Below, one piece after another: positions 35,828 to 44,451 of a DNA stretch of 64,000 nt. The position numbers and the translations under genes were made by a program. Source of the DNA: Aureitalea marina (lineage in GTDB: Bacteria > Bacteroidota > Bacteroidia > Flavobacteriales > Flavobacteriaceae); the NCBI RefSeq assembly GCF_002943755.1, contig NZ_MQUB01000001.1, positions 962,501 through 1,026,500 on the forward strand, in the 5' to 3' direction. Position 1 is the stretch's first letter; each line of letters opens with the position of its first letter. Below the pieces are notes generated by a model that ran no database searches, was not told the origin of the DNA, and saw only the letters and a program-made list of their open reading frames with translations.

Positions 35828-37042
35828 ATGAAGGTAGTATTTGGTTCGGTCCCTAAAGATAGTGGTACTTTCACATTTTACAGGAATGTTAGACCGGAAC
35901 TGGAGAAATTGGGAATCAGCCTATACTGCGTATCCGTTGGTGCTGTTCAAAAGGGATTATGGCAAGATGAATACGCAGATGATAATTGCGTTCTGTTGGC
36001 ACCAAATCACCATAGGGTTAAAACATTGTCAAAGGTATTTGTCGACTGGTGCATAGCCAACAAGATTGATTTTGTTATGGGAATCAATTCGGAACCTATT
36101 TTGAGTGCTATACCACACTTACCAAGATCAATTAAGGCAGTATCTAGATGTGCTAATGCATTTGATCACGGGTACAAAATAACGATGTCAGGCAGAGAAA
36201 GATTAATGGCAATTTTTGCGTTGACACCCCGTTTGAGGGATGATCTTATCAGCAAGTATGGGGCAGACCCGGAATTAATGCATTTAATCCCGAATGGAAT
36301 CGACCCATCTCCTTACGATCAGCTAAGAAGAGATTCTGGAGCGGATTCCAATGTCTTGTCCATCGGATTTTTAGGAAGATTGGAGCATGTTCAAAAAGGG
36401 GTCATGCACATTCCGTCGATTGTGGAAGAATTAATGAAAAGAAAGATCCCTTTTCATCTTACAATAGCGGGAAAAGGCAAGGATTGTCAACGTCTCGAAA
36501 CAGCACTTCAACAAGCCATATTGGATGGACAGGTCAGTATGATCGGGGCTTTACCCCCAAATGAAGTGCCTGAGTTTTTGACGGAACAGGACATATTCCT
36601 TTTCCCATCGCATTTTGAAGGCTGTCCAAATGCGCTCCTTGAAGCTATGATGGCGGGTTGTGTTTCGATGAGCTGGGTGATTAATGGTATAACGGACTTT
36701 GTTTTGAGGGACGGGAATACGGGATTCTTATTCGAGACAGGGGATTACAGAGGGATTGCGGAACGCATAGGCAAATTAGATAAGGATAGGAGACTAGTTA
36801 GTCAATTGGGTATTAATTCAGCTAAAGAGGCGAGAGATCGATTTACGCCAGAACGCACGGCAAAAGCGTATTTCGAGGTTCTTAAAACCTTAATGGATTC
36901 CGATCTTCCGGAGGTTGCAGTAAAGCCATGGTCTAAATTCAAAGGAGATCCTAATTTCAAGCACTTTGGTGATCCATGGATGCCGAGAAGTTGGCAATTT
37001 TGGCTGAAAAAACACTTGAAAAGGACAACAGCATTATGGTAG
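35828..37042 (+). CDS. Glycosyltransferase family 4 type
   Basis: The 404-residue GT-B enzyme carries LIPNGIDPSPYD, IGFLGRLEHVQKG and the donor motif FEGCPNALLEAMMAGCV. The C-terminal 30 residues (KHFGDPWMPRSWQFWLKKHLKR) are basic and aromatic and may touch the membrane. It overlaps the next gene by seven bases (37036-37042). Confidence 0.9.
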   Translation: MKVVFGSVPKDSGTFTFYRNVRPELEKLGISLYCVSVGAVQKGLWQDEYADDNCVLLAPNHHRVKTLSKVFVDWCIANKIDFVMGINSEPILSAIPHLPRSIKAVSRCANAFDHGYKITMSGRERLMAIFALTPRLRDDLISKYGADPELMHLIPNGIDPSPYDQLRRDSGADSNVLSIGFLGRLEHVQKGVMHIPSIVEELMKRKIPFHLTIAGKGKDCQRLETALQQAILDGQVSMIGALPPNEVPEFLTEQDIFLFPSHFEGCPNALLEAMMAGCVSMSWVINGITDFVLRDGNTGFLFETGDYRGIAERIGKLDKDRRLVSQLGINSAKEARDRFTPERTAKAYFEVLKTLMDSDLPEVAVKPWSKFKGDPNFKHFGDPWMPRSWQFWLKKHLKRTTALW

Positions 37043-38121
37043 TCCATCAGATCATTAACGATTATGATTTATCCAGGGGTGGTGCCCAGCGGATTGTCAG
37101 ATTACTTCATACAGGACTGAATGATGACAAGTTCAGCTCGAGGTTGATCGGTTTGTCATCATCTCCGACGCAAGAATTGACACAAGCGGAATCCTTTGGT
37201 TTCTCATCTGTCTATAATTGGAAAATTCCGTTCTCATTGTATCGCTATTTCCGAAAGAATGTTTCCGAAGGAGATGTTGTTCATGCACATCTTTTTCCCA
37301 CGGTATTCCATGTATCTGTGCTAAAGCAGCTGGGATTACTACCCACATGTACATTTATCTACACTCAACACAGCACATCCAACCGGCGACGAAACAAATG
37401 GTGGGGAAGAATGATCGATAGTATTTCCTATAAGGCTTACGATCACATAGTGGGAATTAGCCATGGAACTACCTCTTCACTGCTATCTTGGAAACCTGAA
37501 CTGGAAGAGAAACTCTTAACCATTAACAATGGGGCGGACCTTAACTTTTCAGAACCGATTAGTCGGAAATCTTCGGACTGTAAATTGAAAATATTGTCTG
37601 TTGGACGATTACACCGATCAAAGAACTACGCAACAGCTATCCGGGCGATCGCATTGATCAAAGACGTAGATTTCGAATTTCAAATAGCTGGAATTGGTCC
37701 TTTGCAAAAAGATCTAATGGAATTAGCGAAAGAATTGAAAATTTCGGACAAAGTGAAATTCTTGGGATATGTTCCAGATTTGAGTGATACCTTGCGGTCG
37801 GCAGATATTTTCTTGTTGACCTCTACTTGGGAAGGATTTGGCCTTGCCGCTGTTGAGGCCATGAATGCAAGTTTGCCATGTGTTTTATCCGACGTGATCG
37901 GACTCAGGGAATTAATACAAACTGATGGGCACGAGGGATACTTGATCGATCCTGAAAATCCACAGGAGATTGCAGAAAAGTTGAAGCTCCTCACTGCAGA
38001 TCTGGAAAATCGCAATAGGATGGGTTTGTTGGCTTTCAATCGATCAAAGTCCTACGGGGTGGGTGAAATGATAAAAAAGTATACGGAACTTTACAAAAAG
38101 GAACTCGTTGGATCGCAATAG
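37036..38121 (+). CDS. Glycosyltransferase family 4 type
   Basis: The 361-residue enzyme begins MVVHQIINDYDLSRGGAQR, a typical GT4 start with the Gly-rich acceptor loop. It has TQHSTSNRRRNKW, ILSVGRLHRSKNY and the donor motif WEGFGLAAVEAMNASLPCV. I place the start at 37036; an in-frame ATG at 36976 is inside the preceding gene and would precede the first beta strand. The end overlaps the Wzy reading by 14 bases. Confidence 0.9.
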   Translation: MVVHQIINDYDLSRGGAQRIVRLLHTGLNDDKFSSRLIGLSSSPTQELTQAESFGFSSVYNWKIPFSLYRYFRKNVSEGDVVHAHLFPTVFHVSVLKQLGLLPTCTFIYTQHSTSNRRRNKWWGRMIDSISYKAYDHIVGISHGTTSSLLSWKPELEEKLLTINNGADLNFSEPISRKSSDCKLKILSVGRLHRSKNYATAIRAIALIKDVDFEFQIAGIGPLQKDLMELAKELKISDKVKFLGYVPDLSDTLRSADIFLLTSTWEGFGLAAVEAMNASLPCVLSDVIGLRELIQTDGHEGYLIDPENPQEIAEKLKLLTADLENRNRMGLLAFNRSKSYGVGEMIKKYTELYKKELVGSQ

Positions 38122-39461
38122 AAAAATAGCGCGAAGGTTACTTTTTTGGACCGTACTCATTTTGTTTTCGGCTCCAAAAATAAATTATAAGTTAGGACCA
38201 ATACCCGTTTATTTGATCGATCTGTTAATTGCAGCCACGGCGTATTATGCCTATAGGATATCAGGCAGCGCACAACGCATTCCATACAAGGCCTGGTGCT
38301 GGCAATATGGATTATGTTCATGACAAACGAATTACTGAATGGTGTAATTCTAGGTTCACTTTTGGAGCCGATCTATTTGACCCTGCGCTCCACCTTAGCA
38401 ATCAGCCTGTTTTTTAGTGTTCCGAGGATTATTCAGTCTACGAATGATATCAAGAAGATGTTGAATTATGTTTTGATCGGTTCAATGATTACATCTTTGT
38501 TACTAATAGCAAGTTCCTTACCATTGACACGGACAATTGTCAGTAATTATGTATTCTCCAATCCCTATTTGACTCCAAATAGTGCATCCCTGACAGAGAG
38601 TTTAGAGAGTACAGAAGAGGCGATGAGGGGCTCTTCTCTAATCGGAGTATCCATTATTAGTGGCGCATTTTTAAATGTGGCCTGGCCCATGTTACTTTTA
38701 TTCTTTTCCGGGGAAGGATGTCTTCCTCCAAAAAAATATTGGTTTCTGTCGCTCTTTTCCTCGCACCCATTGCCGTAGTAATGACTTATTCCAGAGGAGC
38801 CATACTGGCATTAATTCTGGTGGTTGTGGGGGTCCTAATTTTTCAGAAAGCCAGAGTCAGATATAATTTTGCGGTTCCTTTAATTGGAGCGATTTTGCTG
38901 TTTCAATTATTAGGATGGAATTCGGAGTATTTTTTCTTTGAGCGCATTGAGAATAGGGTTACTGCCAGTATCGAGAATCCGTACGAAGATGTAAGAGAAA
39001 CCGAGCGTATTTTGGCTTACATAGAACCGTTTGAACATCTCGCTCAGAATCCGATAAATCTGTTCATTGGACAGGGATTTGCTCGATCCAAGATCCTGAA
39101 TGGCGATTTACGTTCTGTTTACAGTGAAAATGCTGCTGATCATGCCGTGTTTGCTAAGGCTTATTACGCCTACGGTATGATCACGGCTATTATGTTGATT
39201 ATTCTTTTTATTAAAATGGCCCTGTATACTTATCGGATGATCTATGGTTTTACAAATCAAAAATATTACAGCAACCAGTTTTCCAGGATTCTGATAGCCA
39301 TTTTGATGGGATTTTCATCCTGGTTTGTCTTTGGTCATGCAGCAGTTTCAACCCCCAGAGGTAGTATGTTGATGTTTTTTGTTTTTGGACTAGTGATCAC
39401 TCAGTACAGACTCATATCGTTCGAATTTGAAGAAGAACAAAAGAGACAATCAGATTCGTGA
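38108..39461 (+). pseudogene. Wzy-type O-antigen/capsule polymerase, broken by two apparent frameshifts
   Basis: Wzy joins lipid-linked repeat units in the periplasm. The gene is split over three frames: 38108-38323, 38296-38778 and 38718-39461. Joined, they give a continuous protein of about 450 residues with ten or more TM helices and the family-like MTYSRGAILAL segment. Junction 1 is at GCC 38291-38293: one added C restores IPYKALVLAIW. Junction 2 is at the A7 run before 38735: one added A restores PPKKILVSVALFLAP. Both are single-base losses in homopolymers, so sequencing error, slippage or real decay are all possible. The start is a TTG overlapping the preceding gene. Confidence 0.75.
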
Positions 39462-39465
39462 AGGT

Positions 39466-40404
39466 ATGAAGCCAACTGTAGTAATCTTATTATCAGACAA
39501 GCGGTCAGGTTCCACCATGCTTCAAGATGCGCTTTGCGCTCATTCCCAGATTCAGACGGTCCGTTATTCTCCCCATACTTATCTGGAAACTCAGCATTGG
39601 TTGAAGGGAGCCGTAATTTTAGAGAAGGATCAATCGGATTTTCATGGAAATAAAGTGTATTCTGGTTACGGCAGTGCAAAGAATGCACGAATTTACCTGA
39701 AAGACGAACTAAATGGGAATCTGCCAGATTTTAATTTGACCACAGACGACAGTTCACTGGTATTCAGTGGCTGGGAGGCGATTTGTGAGGAATTTGCCAA
39801 GCCTGTTTTCTTTGAGAAGTCTCCACAAGTAGTTGCCCATTGGGGCGCTTTGGCTTTGATCTTAGAATGGATGCAAATAACAAAGTTCAGGGTAAAGATC
39901 ATTGGTCTTGTTCGAAATCCGTTGGCTGTGCAGTATTCCGCATTTAAACTTTTCCGTTCATTACCTGTCAAACGGCAGTTTGGGTGGTTAAGTGGTCAAA
40001 AGAATTTAGTGCGTTTCGCACAAGCTATAGATCCGGCATCGTATTATCAGTTGCGATATGAGGATTTGGTGAACCAACCCGAGAAATCCCTTCAAGCCAT
40101 TTGTGATTTCATTGGTTGTGATTTTGAAGAAGCCACAAGTAAAAATATACATGGGAACTCCATGCGAAAATGGAATGACGATCCCTTTTTTGATCTACAG
40201 CTGGATCCAAGCGTGGTTAATATGGCTATGGAATTAGGATATTCTGCGGACGAATTAGCGAACAACAACGAAAGCAGACCGGATTTGCTTAGTAAATTGA
40301 AATGGCAATTAGAGACTGCTATGATCAAATCCAAGAATAAAATTATGAACCGATGGATTCATCCTCTTCGGCTGTTCTTAAGATTAAATCGGGATAGAAG
40401 TTAA
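39466..40404 (+). CDS. Sulfotransferase 7
   Basis: The 312-residue protein has the loop LLSDKRSGSTMLQDAL (8-23) and the 3'-phosphate motif IGLVRNPLAVQYSAFK (about 145-160), followed by LRYEDLVNQPEKSLQAICDFIG, a common sulfotransferase C-terminal pattern. I start at the ATG at 39466, four bases after the Wzy stop; a start at 39427 lies within the Wzy frame. It ends in TAATG shared with the next gene. Confidence 0.87.
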   Translation: MKPTVVILLSDKRSGSTMLQDALCAHSQIQTVRYSPHTYLETQHWLKGAVILEKDQSDFHGNKVYSGYGSAKNARIYLKDELNGNLPDFNLTTDDSSLVFSGWEAICEEFAKPVFFEKSPQVVAHWGALALILEWMQITKFRVKIIGLVRNPLAVQYSAFKLFRSLPVKRQFGWLSGQKNLVRFAQAIDPASYYQLRYEDLVNQPEKSLQAICDFIGCDFEEATSKNIHGNSMRKWNDDPFFDLQLDPSVVNMAMELGYSADELANNNESRPDLLSKLKWQLETAMIKSKNKIMNRWIHPLRLFLRLNRDRS

Positions 40405-41276
40405 TGGTATTAACACCTTTTAGAATGACGAAATTTAATAATGGATCAAAAAAGAACACACTTGGAGTTGTCGCGATCGCTTACAACGAGGAGATCGATC
40501 TTCCCGGGTTTCTATCCCATCTCACAGCTTGGGTCGATGAGATAGTGATCGTCGACGATGGCTCGACGGACAGGACAGGTGAAATAGCCCATACATATGG
40601 TGACAAAGTGAAGTTCCTGATATCTCCAAGAGAGGAGGGGCAATATTACTCGGATCAACGAAACAAAGGCATAGCTGCATCAGAGAGTCAATGGTTGTTA
40701 CATATGGATATTGACGAGCGCGTGCCACCTGAATTAAGCCGTGAAATTATTCAAGCCATTCAACGTAAAGATAAGGATGCATATCGTTTCCGACGTTTAA
40801 ATTATTTCATGCACAGACCCATGAAAGGCGGTGGATGGTCAGATTGGAATCTCGTGCACTTGTGTAAGCGAAAATACTTGCGCTTTGGTGGAATGTATCA
40901 CGAAACCATTGACTTACAAATACCTGATTCACGAATCGGTCAATTGAACAAAAAGATGTATCATTTCAATGATTCTTCTTACAACGAACGGTTGAGAAAA
41001 AGTTTGACCTATCAGGAAGAAGTGATTAAGCACTTGCGGGAGCGTGGGGTCCGCGTAGGTCTTTGGAACATGATCTATGCATTATGCAGAGAATTTGGTG
41101 TTAAGTACTTCTACAAGCGAGGTTTTCAGGACGGTACCACTGGATTTATATCAGCTTTTCATTCCTCATTTGCCATGTTTAAAGCATATGCCTTATTGTG
41201 GGAAGAGCAGAATAGGGTAACACGTGCACAGTTGGAAAAAGAAATGGAGTCCGAATGGAACCGAAATAATAATTGA
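40404..41276 (+). CDS. Glycosyltransferase family 2, WaaE/KdtX-like
   Basis: The 290-residue GT-A enzyme has IAYNEEIDLPGFL, the nucleotide-binding VDDGSTDRT, the second acidic motif HMDIDERVP and a C-terminal helix. The layout resembles LPS-core beta-1,4-glucosyltransferase WaaE. It is the only GT2 among the transferases in the cluster. It shares TGATG with the next gene. Confidence 0.9.
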   Translation: MVLTPFRMTKFNNGSKKNTLGVVAIAYNEEIDLPGFLSHLTAWVDEIVIVDDGSTDRTGEIAHTYGDKVKFLISPREEGQYYSDQRNKGIAASESQWLLHMDIDERVPPELSREIIQAIQRKDKDAYRFRRLNYFMHRPMKGGGWSDWNLVHLCKRKYLRFGGMYHETIDLQIPDSRIGQLNKKMYHFNDSSYNERLRKSLTYQEEVIKHLRERGVRVGLWNMIYALCREFGVKYFYKRGFQDGTTGFISAFHSSFAMFKAYALLWEEQNRVTRAQLEKEMESEWNRNNN

Positions 41277-42448
41277 TGCACATTCTTTTTCACAGACCTA
41301 CTCCTTGGTCCAGCTCGATTAACTGCAGCACAAAGATTTATGCCCGGCTATTTGCTGAGGCTGGACACAAAGTGACTTATCTTCAGGCTAATATCAATTC
41401 GGCGCAGTATTTCCTAAAAAAGGGATATTATCAATTTTGGGCGGAAGGATCCAGGATGGAGGATGGAATCTGGGTGACATCCGGTCTAAGTTTATCACCG
41501 CTCATTGAGCAGATAAAGTGGCATCAGCCAGTTCTAGCAGACTTAAGATATCGTTCCTGCCTGCCGTCTATTCGCAATATTGTTGAAGAATCTGGATTCG
41601 GTCCACCTGATATTATTTGGACCACTATACCGGGTAGCAGTGCACTCAAGAAGATTTTTCCGGAGTCACGATTGATTTTTCACAGTATCGATAATTATGA
41701 AGCCTTTCAAGGACGCTCTATCAATAGACTCTTAAGAGTAGATTACAAACGAGCCGAGAGAATTTTCGTCATAGGGGAGGCCATTAAAGCCGATGTTATT
41801 TCAAAACATAAGGTAGATTCGGATCGGATTACCAATTTAGGTCAGGGAGTCAATCTTTCGCCATATCAGAAAAACCTCCCAATGCCGGATGAATACAGCA
41901 ATATGAAAGGTCCGATTGCGGTTTGGGTAGGCGTGCTGAAGAAACTAGATAAAGATTATCTGCGGACTGTCTTAAAGGCCATGTCGAAATCGGATGGTTC
42001 TGTCGTCTTAATCGGTCCGAAGGATCCGGATTTTGATGTAATGGCTTTAAAATGGGATAATCTTTATTTACTGGGGTCCAGGAAAGCCGAGGACGTTCCT
42101 GCCTATTTAGTGCATGCCGACCTTGGTTTAATGATATACAATCGGAATAATCAAGAGGTTTATAAAGGGCAACATCCTCTAAAACTCTATGAATATGCGG
42201 CAGCGGGAATTCCTGTTATTTCCACATGGCATCAAGAATTTGAGAGTCTTAATCCGCCGGTTTACCTGGTGAATGATGATGTTGACCTGGAATTGTTAGT
42301 TGAGCAGGCTCTTAAGAGTAGTAACGAGTTGAAACGAGACATTCTTCAATTTGCCGAGAGGAATAGTTGGCAAAATTGTATGAACAAGGCCTTGGAGGTT
42401 ATGCATACAGTTATGAATCTTTCTACCAATAACGAAGTTAATGAGTAA
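41276..42448 (+). CDS. Glycosyltransferase, GT-B (GT1/GT4-like)
   Basis: The 390-residue protein has a divergent N-terminal domain with FHSIDNYEAFQGR and a C-terminal donor domain with YKGQHPLKLYEYAAAGIPVIST, similar to TuaH-like transferases. The ATG at 41276 overlaps the preceding stop by one base; the TTG at 41273 is less likely. Sugar unknown. Confidence 0.85.
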   Translation: MHILFHRPTPWSSSINCSTKIYARLFAEAGHKVTYLQANINSAQYFLKKGYYQFWAEGSRMEDGIWVTSGLSLSPLIEQIKWHQPVLADLRYRSCLPSIRNIVEESGFGPPDIIWTTIPGSSALKKIFPESRLIFHSIDNYEAFQGRSINRLLRVDYKRAERIFVIGEAIKADVISKHKVDSDRITNLGQGVNLSPYQKNLPMPDEYSNMKGPIAVWVGVLKKLDKDYLRTVLKAMSKSDGSVVLIGPKDPDFDVMALKWDNLYLLGSRKAEDVPAYLVHADLGLMIYNRNNQEVYKGQHPLKLYEYAAAGIPVISTWHQEFESLNPPVYLVNDDVDLELLVEQALKSSNELKRDILQFAERNSWQNCMNKALEVMHTVMNLSTNNEVNE

Positions 42449-43595
42449 ATCGGTTGCATTTTTTTCTAATCAATTTGCAATGACCTCTGGCCATGGAATC
42501 GCGCGTTATGCTAAGGAATTGTATGCCGGTATTAGAAGATTAGAATCGGAATTTAACATTGTTCCGGTGTCTACTTGGAGCGATCGCAAAGGAAATGATC
42601 TTAATGATTTTATTGAATCTACCGGTCTGAACATATTACCTGGTGGGTCCAAGTTTTTGCCGCTGGCTTGGAAGTATTTTAACTATCCAAATGTAGAGCA
42701 GTGTTTGAGATCGGAGGTGGATTTAGTTCATGCTTTGTCCCCCGGTTACCCCCTTGCAACACGTAAACCTTATTTGGTTACGGTTCATGATATTGGACCC
42801 TTGACCCATAAACAGTTCTTCACTAAGAAAGATCAATGGCTAATGCAGGCAAGTATTAAACAGGCCGTTAGGCATGCAGATGGTATAATTTGTGTTTCTC
42901 ATAGCACGGCAAAAGACTTGCAAAACTATGTTCAGGATACCTATCGAGAGGATTTGACCGATCGGATTCGGGTTATCCATGAAGGCGTTGATAGTGATTT
43001 TGGCCAGCCGGTTAAAACCATAGAAATTCCAGATATCCACTTAATTGATGAGCTCAAGGGAAGACCATACTTGTTGACCGTTGGTAAGATCAGTCCGAGA
43101 AAAAATCTCGATCTGGTATTAAACTCGTTTAAGGATTTGACTCTCAAGTTCCCCGACCATCAATTGTTAACAGTAGGAGGCGATGGTTGGGATTTTCAGC
43201 AGGTTAAACAAAGAGCGGGAGAATATGGGATTCAGAAAAGCGTTCATTTCTTGGGTTATGTAAGTGATGAGTTATTGAAACACCTATATGCGCATACCGA
43301 AGTGTTCATTTACCCTTCTTTATTTGAAGGATTTGGACTGACCTTATTGGAGGCCATGGCATGCGGAGCACCCGTTGTAACGTCCAATATTTCAAGCATG
43401 CCGGAAATTGCTGGTGATGCGGCCATATTGATCGATCCGAAGAATCAGCATGATCTGACGGACAAGTTGATCCAATTGCTCTCGGATAGCACAATGAAGT
43501 GCTATTTTCGAGAAAAGGGAATCAGCAGAGCATCGGACTTTGATTGGCAACATACAGCGACCAAAACACTTGAATTTTATAATAACATAATTTGA
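42441..43595 (+). CDS. Glycosyltransferase family 4 type
   Basis: The 384-residue enzyme has GIARYAKELY in the acceptor domain, VHDIGPLTH, VIHEGVDSDF, LTVGKISPRKN and the donor motif FEGFGLTLLEAMACGAPVVTSN. It is close to the WbaZ/mannosyltransferase type in pattern. It overlaps the preceding gene by eight bases and is the last gene before the export operon promoter. Confidence 0.92.
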   Translation: MSKSVAFFSNQFAMTSGHGIARYAKELYAGIRRLESEFNIVPVSTWSDRKGNDLNDFIESTGLNILPGGSKFLPLAWKYFNYPNVEQCLRSEVDLVHALSPGYPLATRKPYLVTVHDIGPLTHKQFFTKKDQWLMQASIKQAVRHADGIICVSHSTAKDLQNYVQDTYREDLTDRIRVIHEGVDSDFGQPVKTIEIPDIHLIDELKGRPYLLTVGKISPRKNLDLVLNSFKDLTLKFPDHQLLTVGGDGWDFQQVKQRAGEYGIQKSVHFLGYVSDELLKHLYAHTEVFIYPSLFEGFGLTLLEAMACGAPVVTSNISSMPEIAGDAAILIDPKNQHDLTDKLIQLLSDSTMKCYFREKGISRASDFDWQHTATKTLEFYNNII

Positions 43596-43641
43596 CCTTC
43601 AATTAATAGGTTCGACCTGTTCATTTTAATTGTATAAATTA

Positions 43642-43674
43642 TTGTTGAATCCTGATAAAGAGTAACTATTTTTG
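43642..43674 (+). promoter_or_regulatory. Promoter TTGTTG-N19-TATTTTTG for the export operon
   Basis: TTG at 43642-43644 and 43645-43647 and the -7 box TATTTTTG at 43667-43674 give spacers of 22 and 19 bases. The ATG of the Wza-like gene follows at 43693. The box overlaps a TTG that opens a longer reading frame, which argues against that start. Export genes thus have their own transcription start. Confidence 0.7.
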
Positions 43675-43692
43675 CGCAAATTTGACTTAAAC

Positions 43693-44451
43693 ATGAGAAC
43701 TATTTCCCGCACATTACTGGTGTTATTAATTGCTGCCACAGTAATTTCATGTGTTTCTAAAAAGGAAATATATTATATGCAGGAAGTCCCAGAGAATCTA
43801 AAGACCGTGCCTTTTGAAAATTTGACCATTCAAAAAGGTGACATCCTCAACATACAGGTCGCTGCTTTGAACCCAGAATCGGTAGCCATGTTTAACAAAA
43901 CACCTCAGACTCAACTAGGTAACGTAGAAACGCTCAAATACTCTGGATATTTGGTGGATGAACTGGGTGAGATCAAGGTTCCTTATATCGGGAGTATACG
44001 GGTAACTGACATGAGCACACGGGAATTAGAGATAAAATTGGTGGAAGAAATTTCACCTTATGTAAACGAACCGGTAGTTGCCGTTCGTTTGGTCAATTAC
44101 AAAGTTACCGTGCTTGGTGAAGTGAAAAATCCCGGAACGATAACAGCCTCTGAAGAGCGACTAACAATTCCTCAGGCATTAGGCTATGCTGGAGATTTGA
44201 CCATAAATGGGAGTAGGGAAGATGTTGTCCTGGTTCGTCAAACGGAAGATGGTTACATTACACACAATCTGGATCTAACACAAGATGATCTATATATGTC
44301 ACCCTATTTCTACCTCAATCAGAACGATATGATTTACGTCCGACCAAATGGTGCTAAGGTGAAAAGTGCAGGTTTCGTTGGGAACGTAGGCGCGGTTCTT
44401 GGAGTTGTTTCACTAGCTCTTACCATTACAATATTATTAACCAACAATTAA
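43693..44451 (+). CDS. Wza-like polysaccharide export lipoprotein
   Basis: The 252-residue outer-membrane lipoprotein (ATVISC, Cys20) has the poly-export domain LTIQKGDILNIQV, a SLBB-type region with VTVLGEVKNPGTI and a C-terminal hydrophobic helix (FVGNVGAVLGVVSLALTITILL). This C-terminal TM segment is usual for Bacteroidota members. With Wzc it forms the envelope-spanning channel. The next gene's ATG follows its stop with no gap. Confidence 0.92.
   Translation: MRTISRTLLVLLIAATVISCVSKKEIYYMQEVPENLKTVPFENLTIQKGDILNIQVAALNPESVAMFNKTPQTQLGNVETLKYSGYLVDELGEIKVPYIGSIRVTDMSTRELEIKLVEEISPYVNEPVVAVRLVNYKVTVLGEVKNPGTITASEERLTIPQALGYAGDLTINGSREDVVLVRQTEDGYITHNLDLTQDDLYMSPYFYLNQNDMIYVRPNGAKVKSAGFVGNVGAVLGVVSLALTITILLTNN

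Noticed and set aside
25746-43595. Mobile element or genomic island borders
   Set aside because: The region looks more AT-rich and has several TTG/GTG starts, which fits transfer of capsule genes, but no integrase, transposase, tRNA or direct repeat borders were seen.
43672-43692. TTG start of the Wza-like gene at 43672
   Set aside because: This TTG is part of the -7 box of a strong promoter, so the transcript would begin after it.
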